From an uncultured Collinsella sp. (GTDB lineage Bacteria; Actinomycetota; Coriobacteriia; Coriobacteriales; Coriobacteriaceae), in NCBI GenBank assembly GCA_900547345.1, contig URGG01000011.1, forward strand, positions 1 through 30,861: 30,861 nt of DNA. Reading direction: 5' to 3'. Below, one piece after another: positions 16,490-23,828 of this stretch. The notes below the pieces were generated by a model. That model was not told the DNA's origin and did no database searches. It saw nothing but the letters and a program-made list of their open reading frames with translations. Position numbers and translations under genes: made by a program. Each line of letters starts with the position of its first letter. The first letter of the stretch is position 1.

Positions 16490-17911
16490 ATGACCAACCC
16501 CATGCAGTTCCCCGACGGCTTTGTGTTTGGCGGCGCCACCGCCGCTTACCAGGTTGAGGGCGAGACCCGTACGCACGGCAAGGGCAAAGTGCCCTGGGAC
16601 GATTTCCTGGCTGCTCAGGGTCGCTTCTCCCCCGACCCCGCAAGCGATTTCTACAACAAGTACCCGGTCGATATCGACCTGTGCCAGCGCTTCGGCATCA
16701 ACGGTATCCGTGTCTCCATCGCTTGGAGCCGCATCTTCCCCAATGGCACCGGCGAGATTAACCCCGAGGGCGTCGCTTTCTATCACGAGCTTTTCGCCAC
16801 CTGCAATAAGGCCGGCGTTATCCCCTATGTCACGCTCGATCACTTTGATACACCTGAGGCCTTTTACCAGAACGGCGGCGAGGGTTTCCTGACGCGCACG
16901 ACGATCGACGCCTTTGTCGAGTACGCCAAGTTCTGCTTTGCCGAGTTCACCGAGGTCAAGCACTGGTTTACCTTTAACGAGATTCCCGCGACCGCCGAGG
17001 GCAGCTTTATCGTCGGCAACTGGCCGCACGGCGAGAAGTATCGCCTGGACAAGGCTTTCCAGCTCATGCACAACATGATGGTGGCCCACGCCAAGGCCGT
17101 CGTCGCCTTCCATGAGGGCGGCTTTGAGGGCGAGATCGGCATTGTCCAGAACCTAGAGCCCAAGTATCCCCTCGACCCCAACAACGCCGCCGACTGCGAG
17201 GCAGCTCGCATGGCCGACGTCATCAACAACCGCTGGGTACTCGACGCCACCTTCCGCGGCCACTATGCAGCCGACACCATGGAGGCTGCGACCAAGCTGG
17301 CCCATATCGCCGGCGGCGAGCTCGACGTCCGCGACGAGGACATCGCCGCGCTGACCGCCGCGCTCCCCTACAACGATTGCTTGGGCGTCAACACCTACAA
17401 GTGCCAGTTCCTGCGTGCCGCCGAGGGCGAAAACGACATCAACCACAATGGCACCGGCGACAAGGGCTCCTCGCACTGGTTCCTCAAGGGCGTGGGCGAG
17501 TCATGCGTGCGCGAAGGCGTACCCACCACCGATTGGGACTGGATCATCTATCCCGAGGGCCTGTACGATCTGCTGCTGCGAATTAAGAACGATTACCCCA
17601 ACTACAAGAAGATCTACATTACCGAGAACGGCATGGGCTATAAGGACGACTTTGAGGACGGCTTTATCGACGACGCCCCTCGCATCGACTACATGCGTCA
17701 GCATCTCGCATGGATTCTCAAGGCAATCGACGGCGGCGTGAACGTCGACGGTTACTTCGTGTGGTCGCTGCAGGACCAGTTCTCCTGGACCAACGGCTAT
17801 AACAAGCGCTATGGCCTGTTCTACATCGACTTTGAGACCCAGAAGCGCTATCCCAAGGCGAGCGCGTACTGGTACAAGAACGTCGCGGAGACCGGCCTGC
17901 TCATGGCCTAG
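16490..17911 (+). CDS. lacG: 6-phospho-beta-galactosidase, module 3 (GH1)
   Basis: This GH1 6-phospho-beta-glycosidase of 473 residues is very similar to the module 1 enzyme. The acid/base is Glu164 in TFNEI and the nucleophile is Glu379 in ITENG. The phosphate-site residues are Ser432, Lys439 and Tyr441 in FSWTNGYNKRYG, with Trp433 as in galactosidases. AAAGGA precedes the ATG at 16490. At residues 116-121 it reads LDHFDT where the other two read LHHFDT or LHHFDS, a change beside the conserved His of GH1 enzymes. It forms an operon with the module 3 IICB gene. Confidence 0.92.
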   Translation: MTNPMQFPDGFVFGGATAAYQVEGETRTHGKGKVPWDDFLAAQGRFSPDPASDFYNKYPVDIDLCQRFGINGIRVSIAWSRIFPNGTGEINPEGVAFYHELFATCNKAGVIPYVTLDHFDTPEAFYQNGGEGFLTRTTIDAFVEYAKFCFAEFTEVKHWFTFNEIPATAEGSFIVGNWPHGEKYRLDKAFQLMHNMMVAHAKAVVAFHEGGFEGEIGIVQNLEPKYPLDPNNAADCEAARMADVINNRWVLDATFRGHYAADTMEAATKLAHIAGGELDVRDEDIAALTAALPYNDCLGVNTYKCQFLRAAEGENDINHNGTGDKGSSHWFLKGVGESCVREGVPTTDWDWIIYPEGLYDLLLRIKNDYPNYKKIYITENGMGYKDDFEDGFIDDAPRIDYMRQHLAWILKAIDGGVNVDGYFVWSLQDQFSWTNGYNKRYGLFYIDFETQKRYPKASAYWYKNVAETGLLMA

Positions 17912-17933
17912 TTTCCGCCGCATACCCCCTGTC

Positions 17934-17981
17934 GGCCGCATACGAATCCCTCCACGGGTTCGCATGCGGCCTTTTTGTTTT
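17934..17981 (+). terminator. Intrinsic terminator of module 3
   Basis: GGCCGCAT at 17934-17941 pairs with ATGCGGCC at 17964-17971, with further pairing inside, followed by TTTTTGTTTT. This is a strong Rho-independent terminator for the IICB-GH1 operon. Confidence 0.9.
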
Positions 17982-18001
17982 GGCTCGGACCTGAGCGGGC
18001 C

Positions 18002-18145
18002 GTTTGTCTCAATCTGTAACATCTAGCAGGGATTTTCGGCCCTAGCTGTTACAGATCAAGACAAACAAAACGCCCGAGCAGAAATATCTCAATCTGTAAC
18101 ACATAGCCCACTTTCGACCGTCTACCTGTTACAGATCGAGACAAT
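18002..18145. repeat. Palindromic repeat array C (2 units)
   Basis: Two units occur at 18002-18066 and about 18084-18145, with an 82-bp period. The first has the full outer boxes GTTTGTCTC and AAGACAAAC and a class 1 centre; the second has a class 2 centre (CCCACTTTCGACC). The order is the same as in array A. The array lies just after the module 3 terminator and upstream of the fic gene, the only array not followed by a convergent gene. Confidence 0.83.
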
Positions 18146-18197
18146 AAGATAGTCAAATCCGAACTTTCCAAGCAGTTATGAACCATGGTTTCCAGTT

Positions 18198-18270
18198 TTC
18201 GGTATCACGAACATACTTTCGGTATCATTTAATGATATTATGATATCGAAAGTATGTTCGTGATACCGAA
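18198..18270. promoter_or_regulatory. Long palindrome over the fic promoter and ribosome site
   Basis: Arms 18198-18228 and 18240-18270 (31 bases each, one mismatch) form a near-perfect palindrome ending against the ribosome-binding site of fic. Each arm contains two copies of TTCGGTATCA spaced 20 bp apart (18198-18207 and 18218-18227), mirrored as TGATATCGAA and TGATACCGAA at 18241-18250 and 18261-18270. Four half-sites at about two helical turns suggest a cooperative operator. In RNA the same sequence would form a long hairpin next to the Shine-Dalgarno site. Autoregulation by the Fic protein, which has a probable C-terminal winged helix, is inferred. Confidence 0.7.
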
Positions 18271-18279
18271 AGGAGCCGC

Positions 18280-19512
18280 ATGCGTCAGTTCGATTACACC
18301 ACAGTCCCAGCGGAACTCGAAGCAACTCCAATCACCAACCTCCTCCTCTCGATACGCGAGCATAAAGGCCGTCAGCTTGCTCTGAGTCAAGTCAAACCCG
18401 AGCTTCTATCGTCCCTAATGGAGGAGGCTAAGATCCAAAGCACCCGATCCTCCAACGGACTTGAAGGAATTGTTACCACCCAAAAAAGACTCAAAGCGAT
18501 CATGGCGTATTCCGCCAAGCCAAGCTCCCGTGCAGAGGAAGAAATCGCTGGATACCGAGATGTGCTGTCGCTTATTCACGAGCAACACGATTCCATTCCC
18601 GTAACGCCATCGGTCATTCTGCAGTTGCATCGTGACCTCATGGCGCACACGGCAATCTCGTATGGAGGCCATTGGAAAGATGGCGATAACGAAATCGTCT
18701 CCATTGACGATCAAGGTAATCGATTTGTGCGCTTTAGGCCCCCTTCGGCTCTAGCAACCCCGGGACTTATTAAAGAAGCCTGCCAGTCCCTCAACGATGC
18801 TTTATCTCGCCAAGTTTGCGATCCCCTCCTTATATCGCTCCGCTTTATCTTCGATTTTGTTAGCATTCATCCCTTCAACGATGGCAATGGCAGGATGAGT
18901 CGGCTCCTTACAACGCTGCTGCTCGAAAAGACTGGATACGACGTTGCGCGTTACATCAGCATCGAGCGACTTATTGAAGACAACAAAGCGCTTTACTACA
19001 ACGCCCTCGCTGCAAGCTCCACTGGATGGAATGAAAATCAAAACACCGAAGTACCCTTTATCCGTTTCATGCTCGGAACAACCCTGGCCGCCTACCGACA
19101 GCTCGAGCAGCGTACCTTAATTGAATCAAGCACTCGTCCCATGTCGAAGCAAGCGCGCATCGCTGTTCTATTTCAACAGAGACCCGGCGTCATTAAGAAA
19201 TCCGACATCCGGTCCAACTGCCCCGATATCAGCGAGGTAACCGTTAAACGAACCCTCGGTCAGCTTGTTAGTTGCAGCGCAATCGAAAAAACAGGAGCGG
19301 GTCGTTCGACGGGCTACATACTCAAAGACGCCCATGCTCTAGAACTATTCTTACAAGCCACAATACCCGATGGCGAGGCCGCAATAACAAAAGAGTCTCC
19401 AAAGGATAAACTCCTTGAACGTGTAAACCACGCCGAGGATGAAAGCAGAGAAGGGCTCTATGAAGACTACGATTCATTCTCAATGGACATAAAGACGAAA
19501 TACGGAGTCTAG
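18280..19512 (+). CDS. Fic-domain protein with N-terminal inhibitory motif
   Basis: This is probably an AMP-transferase (or related nucleotidyl-transferase) of the Fic family. The 410-residue protein has the active-site motif HPFNDGNGR at 197-205, followed by MSRLL. The N-terminal segment carries an [S/T]xxxE[G/N] match (Ser58 to Glu62-Gly63, SNGLEG), the autoinhibitory helix of class II Fic proteins. Residues about 285-355 look like a winged-helix DNA-binding domain (IAVLFQQRPGVIKKSDIRS, followed by SEVTVKRTLGQL). This architecture is common in Fic proteins that regulate their own transcription. AAAGGAG precedes the ATG at 18280. The base composition is visibly more AT-rich than the PTS modules on its left, suggesting separate origin. 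No antitoxin gene is adjacent. Its target is unknown. Confidence 0.9.
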   Translation: MRQFDYTTVPAELEATPITNLLLSIREHKGRQLALSQVKPELLSSLMEEAKIQSTRSSNGLEGIVTTQKRLKAIMAYSAKPSSRAEEEIAGYRDVLSLIHEQHDSIPVTPSVILQLHRDLMAHTAISYGGHWKDGDNEIVSIDDQGNRFVRFRPPSALATPGLIKEACQSLNDALSRQVCDPLLISLRFIFDFVSIHPFNDGNGRMSRLLTTLLLEKTGYDVARYISIERLIEDNKALYYNALAASSTGWNENQNTEVPFIRFMLGTTLAAYRQLEQRTLIESSTRPMSKQARIAVLFQQRPGVIKKSDIRSNCPDISEVTVKRTLGQLVSCSAIEKTGAGRSTGYILKDAHALELFLQATIPDGEAAITKESPKDKLLERVNHAEDESREGLYEDYDSFSMDIKTKYGV

Positions 19513-19559
19513 TCATATCTCAGAATAGCCTCATCCTTGTTGCCCAAAGTCATTTACGC

Positions 19560-19935
19560 GTCATTTTAAAGCGGTACCCCTGCGCCGGCAGGGGGGGGCA
19601 GAAGTATCGCCTGCCGATCTTGCTGGAGTCGGCGATGAGGTAGCGCGTATCGGCCTTGCTAAAGGCGAGCTGCTGGATGCGGCCCTCGTCCATGTTGGAC
19701 GTGGACACGTCGCTGTCCAGAATGCCGTTGGCACCGATAAACGCCGTGTCAATCCCTAGTGCGCGCAGGGCATCCTCGGCCATGGGGCCCACAAAGGCGG
19801 CGGTGCGGCGACGGTACATGCCGCCCACCAGGCACAGCTCGCAATCCTCGCGCGCCTCGAGCAGGCTAAAGGCCGAAAGCGAATTGGTCACATAGATAGA
19901 AGGCAGTTTGTCGGTGACTCGGAGAGCGCCAATGC
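19560..19935 (-). pseudogene. 5'-truncated copy of the DeoR-family regulator
   Basis: This is a remnant of a DeoR-family sensor domain. Bases 19614-19891 align without gaps with 24368-24645 inside the complete deoR gene, at roughly 90% identity by my hand count (about 28 differences). The encoded piece starts near VTNSLSAF and reaches SSKIGRR, then diverges into an unrelated tail ending at about 19550. The helix-turn-helix part is missing. Upstream the same frame is open to an in-frame TGA near 19935 and reads VTDKLPSIYVTNSL, possibly diverged deoR sequence. Translation from the GTG at 19891 would give a 113-residue fragment with no plausible DNA-binding function. Confidence 0.8.
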
Positions 19936-19983
19936 GATCTCACGACGGTTGCGCTCATTGTCTCAATTAGATACCCAACGAAA

Positions 19984-20018
19984 TACGGCCCCGCAGCTCA
20001 ATAAGCTGCGGGGCCGTA
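19984..20018 (-). terminator. Hairpin terminator of the fourth IICB gene
   Basis: Bases 19984-19998 and 20004-20018 form a perfect 15-bp stem with a 5-base loop just downstream of the IICB gene. The minus-strand tail is TTTCGTTGG, a short T-tract, so termination is likely but may not be complete. Confidence 0.7.
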
Positions 20019-20053
20019 CCATATACCGACGAATCAACGACGAAGTGCATCCA

Positions 20054-21748
20054 CTATTTGGCCAGCTCCTGAACGATCCAGTCAATTGCACCTTCGGGAT
20101 CGTTGGTAAGGTCGATATACTCCTTGCCCCTTGTGGTGAGCAGTTTAATTCCAAGGCGATCAGTATCGGCCTTCATAGCGTCATAGTACATGCGTGCCTG
20201 GGGCGCCAGAACAATCACGTTGTACTGATCCATCGTCTCATAGTGGCTTCCGTACGCACCGGACTGAGAAACCAAATCGATACCCTTAGCAGCGGCACCT
20301 TCGCGAAGAGCATTTGCCAAGAGAGTCGAAGTGCCGGCACCCTGGCAAAGCACAAGCACGCGGATCTGCTCCGCCTTGTCCTTTACCGCCTCGAGAGCTT
20401 TTGCGACATTTTCCTGTGCGGCAATAGCATCTGCATCCGAGTTTCCTGCAGTCTCCTTTGCAGACTCTTCCAAACAAAGCTGATGGTCATACGCCTTGCA
20501 GAACGGATAGTAAATCACAAAGTCAACGACCAACAGCACTGCCATCAATACGAGAGAACGCAGATCGAGACCCGTGGTGAGGAACGCACCAATTGGGCCG
20601 GGAAGCGCCCACGGCATGGTATACATGGGGGCGTTCATTCCAATGACGTCAATGAAAAATTTACCGATAATGGCGTTGACCATAGGAGCCACTAGGAAGG
20701 GCACGAACATATAGGGATTGAGAACAATCGGCATACCGAAGATAACGGGCTCGTTAACTCCAAAAATCACCGGGATAATCGATGCCTTGCCCATGGCTTT
20801 AAGCTGCTTGGAGCGCATAAACATGATCAGGATAATAGGAACGATGAACGTGCAGCCAGAACCGCCCAGACCGCCGATGAAGCTTGTAAAGTCCTGCGTG
20901 AGAGCAATTGACGGGTGTCCACCTGCTTGGAAAACCTCAAGATTGGTAACGGTATTGCCGTAGAGCGCAGCATTGATCGGACTCATGACAACCGAAGCAC
21001 CGTGGATACCCATAAATTGGAAAAGCGCGACCGCGCCTTCGATAAGCGCCATGCCAGGATAGGTGTCGACCGCGGAGAACAGCGGCGAGATGAGAGCGGA
21101 TACCAAATTGGCAAACGGCACAGCAAGCAGCTTGCGGCTCGCAAGATCGATAAAAGCGCACGCAAGGATCGAAAACCCAAATGCAAAGATATCGCGAAAA
21201 CTCTGCGCAATAGAGCCAGGGACCTCTTTGGGAAGCTTGATCGTCACATTATGGCTAATGCACACCTTATAGATATTAACGGTCAAGAATGCGGCTACGA
21301 ACGCAGCGAGAAAACCCTTGGTTCCCATATAGCCGGTTTCAAAAACAGATGTATCTGCTCCGCCAATCGAGACAACATCGTTCGTCACCGATAGCAAGAG
21401 CATGCCGCACATGGCACAAACCATGCACGAGGTGGGGTTGAGAGATTTACCCGAAGGCATGCGACGGTTCATCGACATGGCAAGTGAGCTCGCCGTGGTG
21501 CCGGCCACCATAATGCCAAGAAGTCCCATGGTATATGCATAGATTTTATTGAAGAAATCCAGCACCTCAGACGGAAGCGTGATGCCTACATAGGCAGGGA
21601 GCGTCGAAAGAAGAAGGAACAGGCTCGAGAACAGCACAATTGGCATATTCGAGAGAAAGCCATCCTTAATCGCCACCAGATAAATGTTCCTCGAGATTTT
21701 GTCGAAGAGGGGCTGGTGTTTTTCAAGGAATTTGACGATAGCGTCCAT
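20054..21748 (-). CDS. PTS fused IICB permease, fourth and divergent
   Basis: This is a fused IICB permease of the lactose/cellobiose class. I chose the ATG at 21748 (564 residues), preceded by AAAGGA, rather than an in-frame ATG at 21778. The IIC motifs differ from the other three: IHGAS instead of HGPS, GGSGCTF instead of GGTGAT, and NEPVIFGMP instead of NEPLLFAAP. These resemble cellobiose-type permeases and suggest another substrate. The IIB domain has Cys468 in LVLCQGAGTS. The linker is shorter. Codon use is more AT-rich than in modules 1-3. It is divergent from the DUF7916-type gene and the GntR gene, has no GH1 partner, and lies between two deoR copies. Confidence 0.92.
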   Translation of the reverse strand: MDAIVKFLEKHQPLFDKISRNIYLVAIKDGFLSNMPIVLFSSLFLLLSTLPAYVGITLPSEVLDFFNKIYAYTMGLLGIMVAGTTASSLAMSMNRRMPSGKSLNPTSCMVCAMCGMLLLSVTNDVVSIGGADTSVFETGYMGTKGFLAAFVAAFLTVNIYKVCISHNVTIKLPKEVPGSIAQSFRDIFAFGFSILACAFIDLASRKLLAVPFANLVSALISPLFSAVDTYPGMALIEGAVALFQFMGIHGASVVMSPINAALYGNTVTNLEVFQAGGHPSIALTQDFTSFIGGLGGSGCTFIVPIILIMFMRSKQLKAMGKASIIPVIFGVNEPVIFGMPIVLNPYMFVPFLVAPMVNAIIGKFFIDVIGMNAPMYTMPWALPGPIGAFLTTGLDLRSLVLMAVLLVVDFVIYYPFCKAYDHQLCLEESAKETAGNSDADAIAAQENVAKALEAVKDKAEQIRVLVLCQGAGTSTLLANALREGAAAKGIDLVSQSGAYGSHYETMDQYNVIVLAPQARMYYDAMKADTDRLGIKLLTTRGKEYIDLTNDPEGAIDWIVQELAK

Positions 21749-21816
21749 AACACATCCTTTCATGATTCCCGGGCACACAACGATTTATCCGGACTCAACC
21801 GTCGTCGTCCCCGTTT

Positions 21817-21840
21817 GTATCCACTTATGTAAGTGAATAC
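21817..21840. promoter_or_regulatory. Near-perfect palindrome in the fourth divergent promoter
   Basis: GTATCCACTTA at 21817-21827 and TAAGTGAATAC at 21830-21840 are inverted repeats with one mismatch around a TG centre, about 70 bases upstream of the fourth IICB start. It is a candidate operator for the nearby GntR regulator. A weaker second palindrome (GCGAAATG and CATTTGCGC) follows at about 21849-21871. Confidence 0.5.
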
Positions 21841-21931
21841 GTTCTTGTGCGAAATGTAATATCATTTGCGCGATTTGTCATAACCAATTCTTTTTCCGCT
21901 TTGTCGATATGTCAAGAATTCAAATACTTAT

Positions 21932-22020
21932 TCGGTGAACGGTAGTTGATTAATTTAAGGTTTTCCCAGCTAGGGGCTATTTTTTCCGAGCAGTACAATA
22001 AGTTTGCAACCGTTCACCGA
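21932..22020. promoter_or_regulatory. Inverted pair of ACCGTTCACCGA motifs
   Basis: TCGGTGAACGGT at 21932-21943 and ACCGTTCACCGA at 22009-22020 are perfect reverse complements, 77 bp apart, in the intergenic region between the divergent fourth IICB gene and the DUF7916-type gene. One copy faces each gene. The motif is shared with modules 1-3, which links this divergent module to the same presumed regulator. Confidence 0.55.
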
Positions 22021-22040
22021 TTGGATATAACATATTGAAT

Positions 22041-22058
22041 ATATTGTTGTAACAATAT
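22041..22058. promoter_or_regulatory. ATATTGTT palindrome upstream of the DUF7916-type gene
   Basis: ATATTGTT and AACAATAT form a perfect palindrome around a GT centre, 47 bases before the start codon at 22105. It is a candidate operator, perhaps for the GntR protein of the same operon. It is AT-rich, so chance is not excluded. Confidence 0.4.
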
Positions 22059-22104
22059 TAGAGACAATGTCACAAGCCTGTCGTTCTAGTCAAAGGAAGT
22101 AACA

Positions 22105-23025
22105 ATGCCCAAACGATTACTGAACATGTCCGCATCCGATTTTGCCGCCACGTCACCCATGGATCTAAAACAGGCAATTCTGGCTTCCGAGGGACGTACC
22201 ATCATGGCGGAAAACGTACCCTCTTCCCAATTTCTCGGCGGCGTTACTAATGCAGAAATCGAACGTGCCGCAGGTGCCGACCTGCTTCTGTTTAACGCGC
22301 TCGATGTGTTCGATCCAGTTATTGCCGGTATTCCAGATGATCTCAATGAAAACCCGGTCACTTGGGTGAAGCGAGCATGCGGAAGGCCCATTGGCGTCAA
22401 TCTGGAGCCAGTTGATAACGAGGCAGAGATGTCTGAATCCCGAACGGAAATCCCCATGGGTCGTCGCGTCTCTCCCAAGACCTTAGAAAAGGCTAACGAA
22501 CTCGGATTTGATTTTATCTGCCTGACGGGCAACCCTGGAACCGGCGTCTCCAACGATGCAATCGCCCATTCGATTAAACTCTCCAAAGAGCATTTCAATG
22601 GCCTGGTCATAGCCGGAAAAATGCATGGAGCGGGCGTTGCAGAACCTGTCATGACGCTCGAAATTGCGCGCAAGTTTGTTGACCTCGGCGTCGATATCCT
22701 TCTCGTGCCAGCCCCCTACACCGTCCCTTGCTTCCAAGAAGCAGACCTGCGCGCCATCGTAGACTTTGTACGATCCCACAACGTAGGCAAGTCAATTGAA
22801 GAGAAGGTTCTCGTCATGGCGGCAAACGGGACGAGTCAAGACTCCTGCGACAGCGAGACCATTAAGAAAATAGGCCTTGCAGCAAAAGCAGCCGGCGCTG
22901 ACCTCCAACATATCGGGGACTCCATGAACGGTATTTGCCTACCCCAGAATATCTTCACGCTCGGACAAGCCCTTCGTGGATACAGGCATCAGATCGTCAT
23001 GCTGAGCCGCTCTGTGATACGTTAA
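22105..23025 (+). CDS. DUF7916-like putative TIM-barrel protein near PTS genes
   Basis: The function is not established. The 306-residue protein resembles a family, which I recall as DUF7916, found next to PTS permeases and often loosely called a haloacid-dehalogenase-like or PEP-phosphonomutase-like protein. It looks barrel-like: alternating strands and helices, with motifs such as GADLLLFNALDVF (58-70), GRPIGVNLEPVD (92-103), GFDFICLTGNPGTGVSN (133-149), IAGKMHGAG (168-176) and GADLQHIGDS (279-288). No HAD DxDxT motif is visible, so a HAD label would be wrong. AAAGGAAG precedes the ATG at 22105. The gntR gene follows closely on the same strand, so the pair probably forms an operon serving the divergent permease. 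Confidence 0.75.
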   Translation: MPKRLLNMSASDFAATSPMDLKQAILASEGRTIMAENVPSSQFLGGVTNAEIERAAGADLLLFNALDVFDPVIAGIPDDLNENPVTWVKRACGRPIGVNLEPVDNEAEMSESRTEIPMGRRVSPKTLEKANELGFDFICLTGNPGTGVSNDAIAHSIKLSKEHFNGLVIAGKMHGAGVAEPVMTLEIARKFVDLGVDILLVPAPYTVPCFQEADLRAIVDFVRSHNVGKSIEEKVLVMAANGTSQDSCDSETIKKIGLAAKAAGADLQHIGDSMNGICLPQNIFTLGQALRGYRHQIVMLSRSVIR

Positions 23026-23097
23026 GGTTACCTTGCCCACGTTACATCCCGACTGAGGCAACCATCAGGTATAACCAACATGCAAACTGAGGCTCTA

Positions 23098-23817
23098 ATG
23101 CTCGATACACACGAAAAACGGCCACTCTATTTACAGCTCACCGACGCGCTGCTCAAGCAGATCGTCGATGAATATGAAGCAGACGATAAACTTCCAACAG
23201 AAATGGAACTCTGCGACGAATACGCCGTAAGCAGAACAACCGTCCGACTTGCCATGAGTGAGCTGGAGCGTCGTGGAAGTATCTATCGAATCCAAGGTAA
23301 GGGATCGTTTGTTGCACCGAAACGCGTTAGCGAGCTCAATTCACTTTTAGACTTTGACTTTGCAAGCCATTGCGATGGCGTTGATCCGGATGCCATCACC
23401 AAACATTTCGGCGGCCTCACATCAGGTCGTCCAATTTCCGTAATGATGCTCCAACAATTTGGATGTCAAAGTCGCGATGAAATTCAGCGTCTTGAATTGA
23501 CCTACGAACTTGAAGGCAGCTTCATAGGCGCTGATACGTTCTTCATTTCAAAGTCGCGCGTTCCGAATAACCAGTTAGATTTTCAGGCATTTAGCAGAAT
23601 CATGGACGACTTGTCCAAGTCTATCCAATCTGTTAGGGAAAGCTATAGAGCACGTCTGCTTAGCGATTCCGAAGCCAGTAATTATGGTGTTGCAAAACTT
23701 CCGGTCATCGAACTGACTCATTATGCTTACGACTCCGGAGGCAAACTAATCTCAATTGTCTGCCGCACCGTCTTAACTGGGCGAATCCCTTATCAAAACT
23801 TTATTTTCAAGTCCTAA
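23098..23817 (+). CDS. GntR-family (HutC/UTRA) transcriptional regulator
   Basis: This is a sugar-responsive DNA-binding regulator. Residues about 5-70 form the GntR winged helix (PLYLQLTDAL, LPTEMELCDEYAVSRTTVRL, GSIYRIQGKGSFV), and the rest is a UTRA-type effector-binding domain. I place the start at the ATG at 23098 (239 residues) because TGAGG lies five bases upstream; an in-frame ATG at 23080 has no good site. It lies downstream of the DUF7916-type gene and likely controls the divergent operons of this module. The nearest candidate operators are the palindromes at 21817-21840 and 22041-22058. UTRA domains usually bind phosphorylated sugars. Confidence 0.9.
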   Translation: MLDTHEKRPLYLQLTDALLKQIVDEYEADDKLPTEMELCDEYAVSRTTVRLAMSELERRGSIYRIQGKGSFVAPKRVSELNSLLDFDFASHCDGVDPDAITKHFGGLTSGRPISVMMLQQFGCQSRDEIQRLELTYELEGSFIGADTFFISKSRVPNNQLDFQAFSRIMDDLSKSIQSVRESYRARLLSDSEASNYGVAKLPVIELTHYAYDSGGKLISIVCRTVLTGRIPYQNFIFKS

Positions 23818-23828
23818 TGTTCTTTTTC

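Noticed and set aside
16850..16857. LDHFDT in place of LHHFDT in the module 3 GH1, first seen as loss of a catalytic residue
   Set aside because: The conserved GH1 His is the second one, which is kept; the changed position varies in the family. Catalytic Glu164 and Glu379 are intact.
19550..19891. A functional small regulator of 113 residues
   Set aside because: It lacks the helix-turn-helix, ends in unrelated sequence, and is a clear truncated copy of the intact deoR gene.
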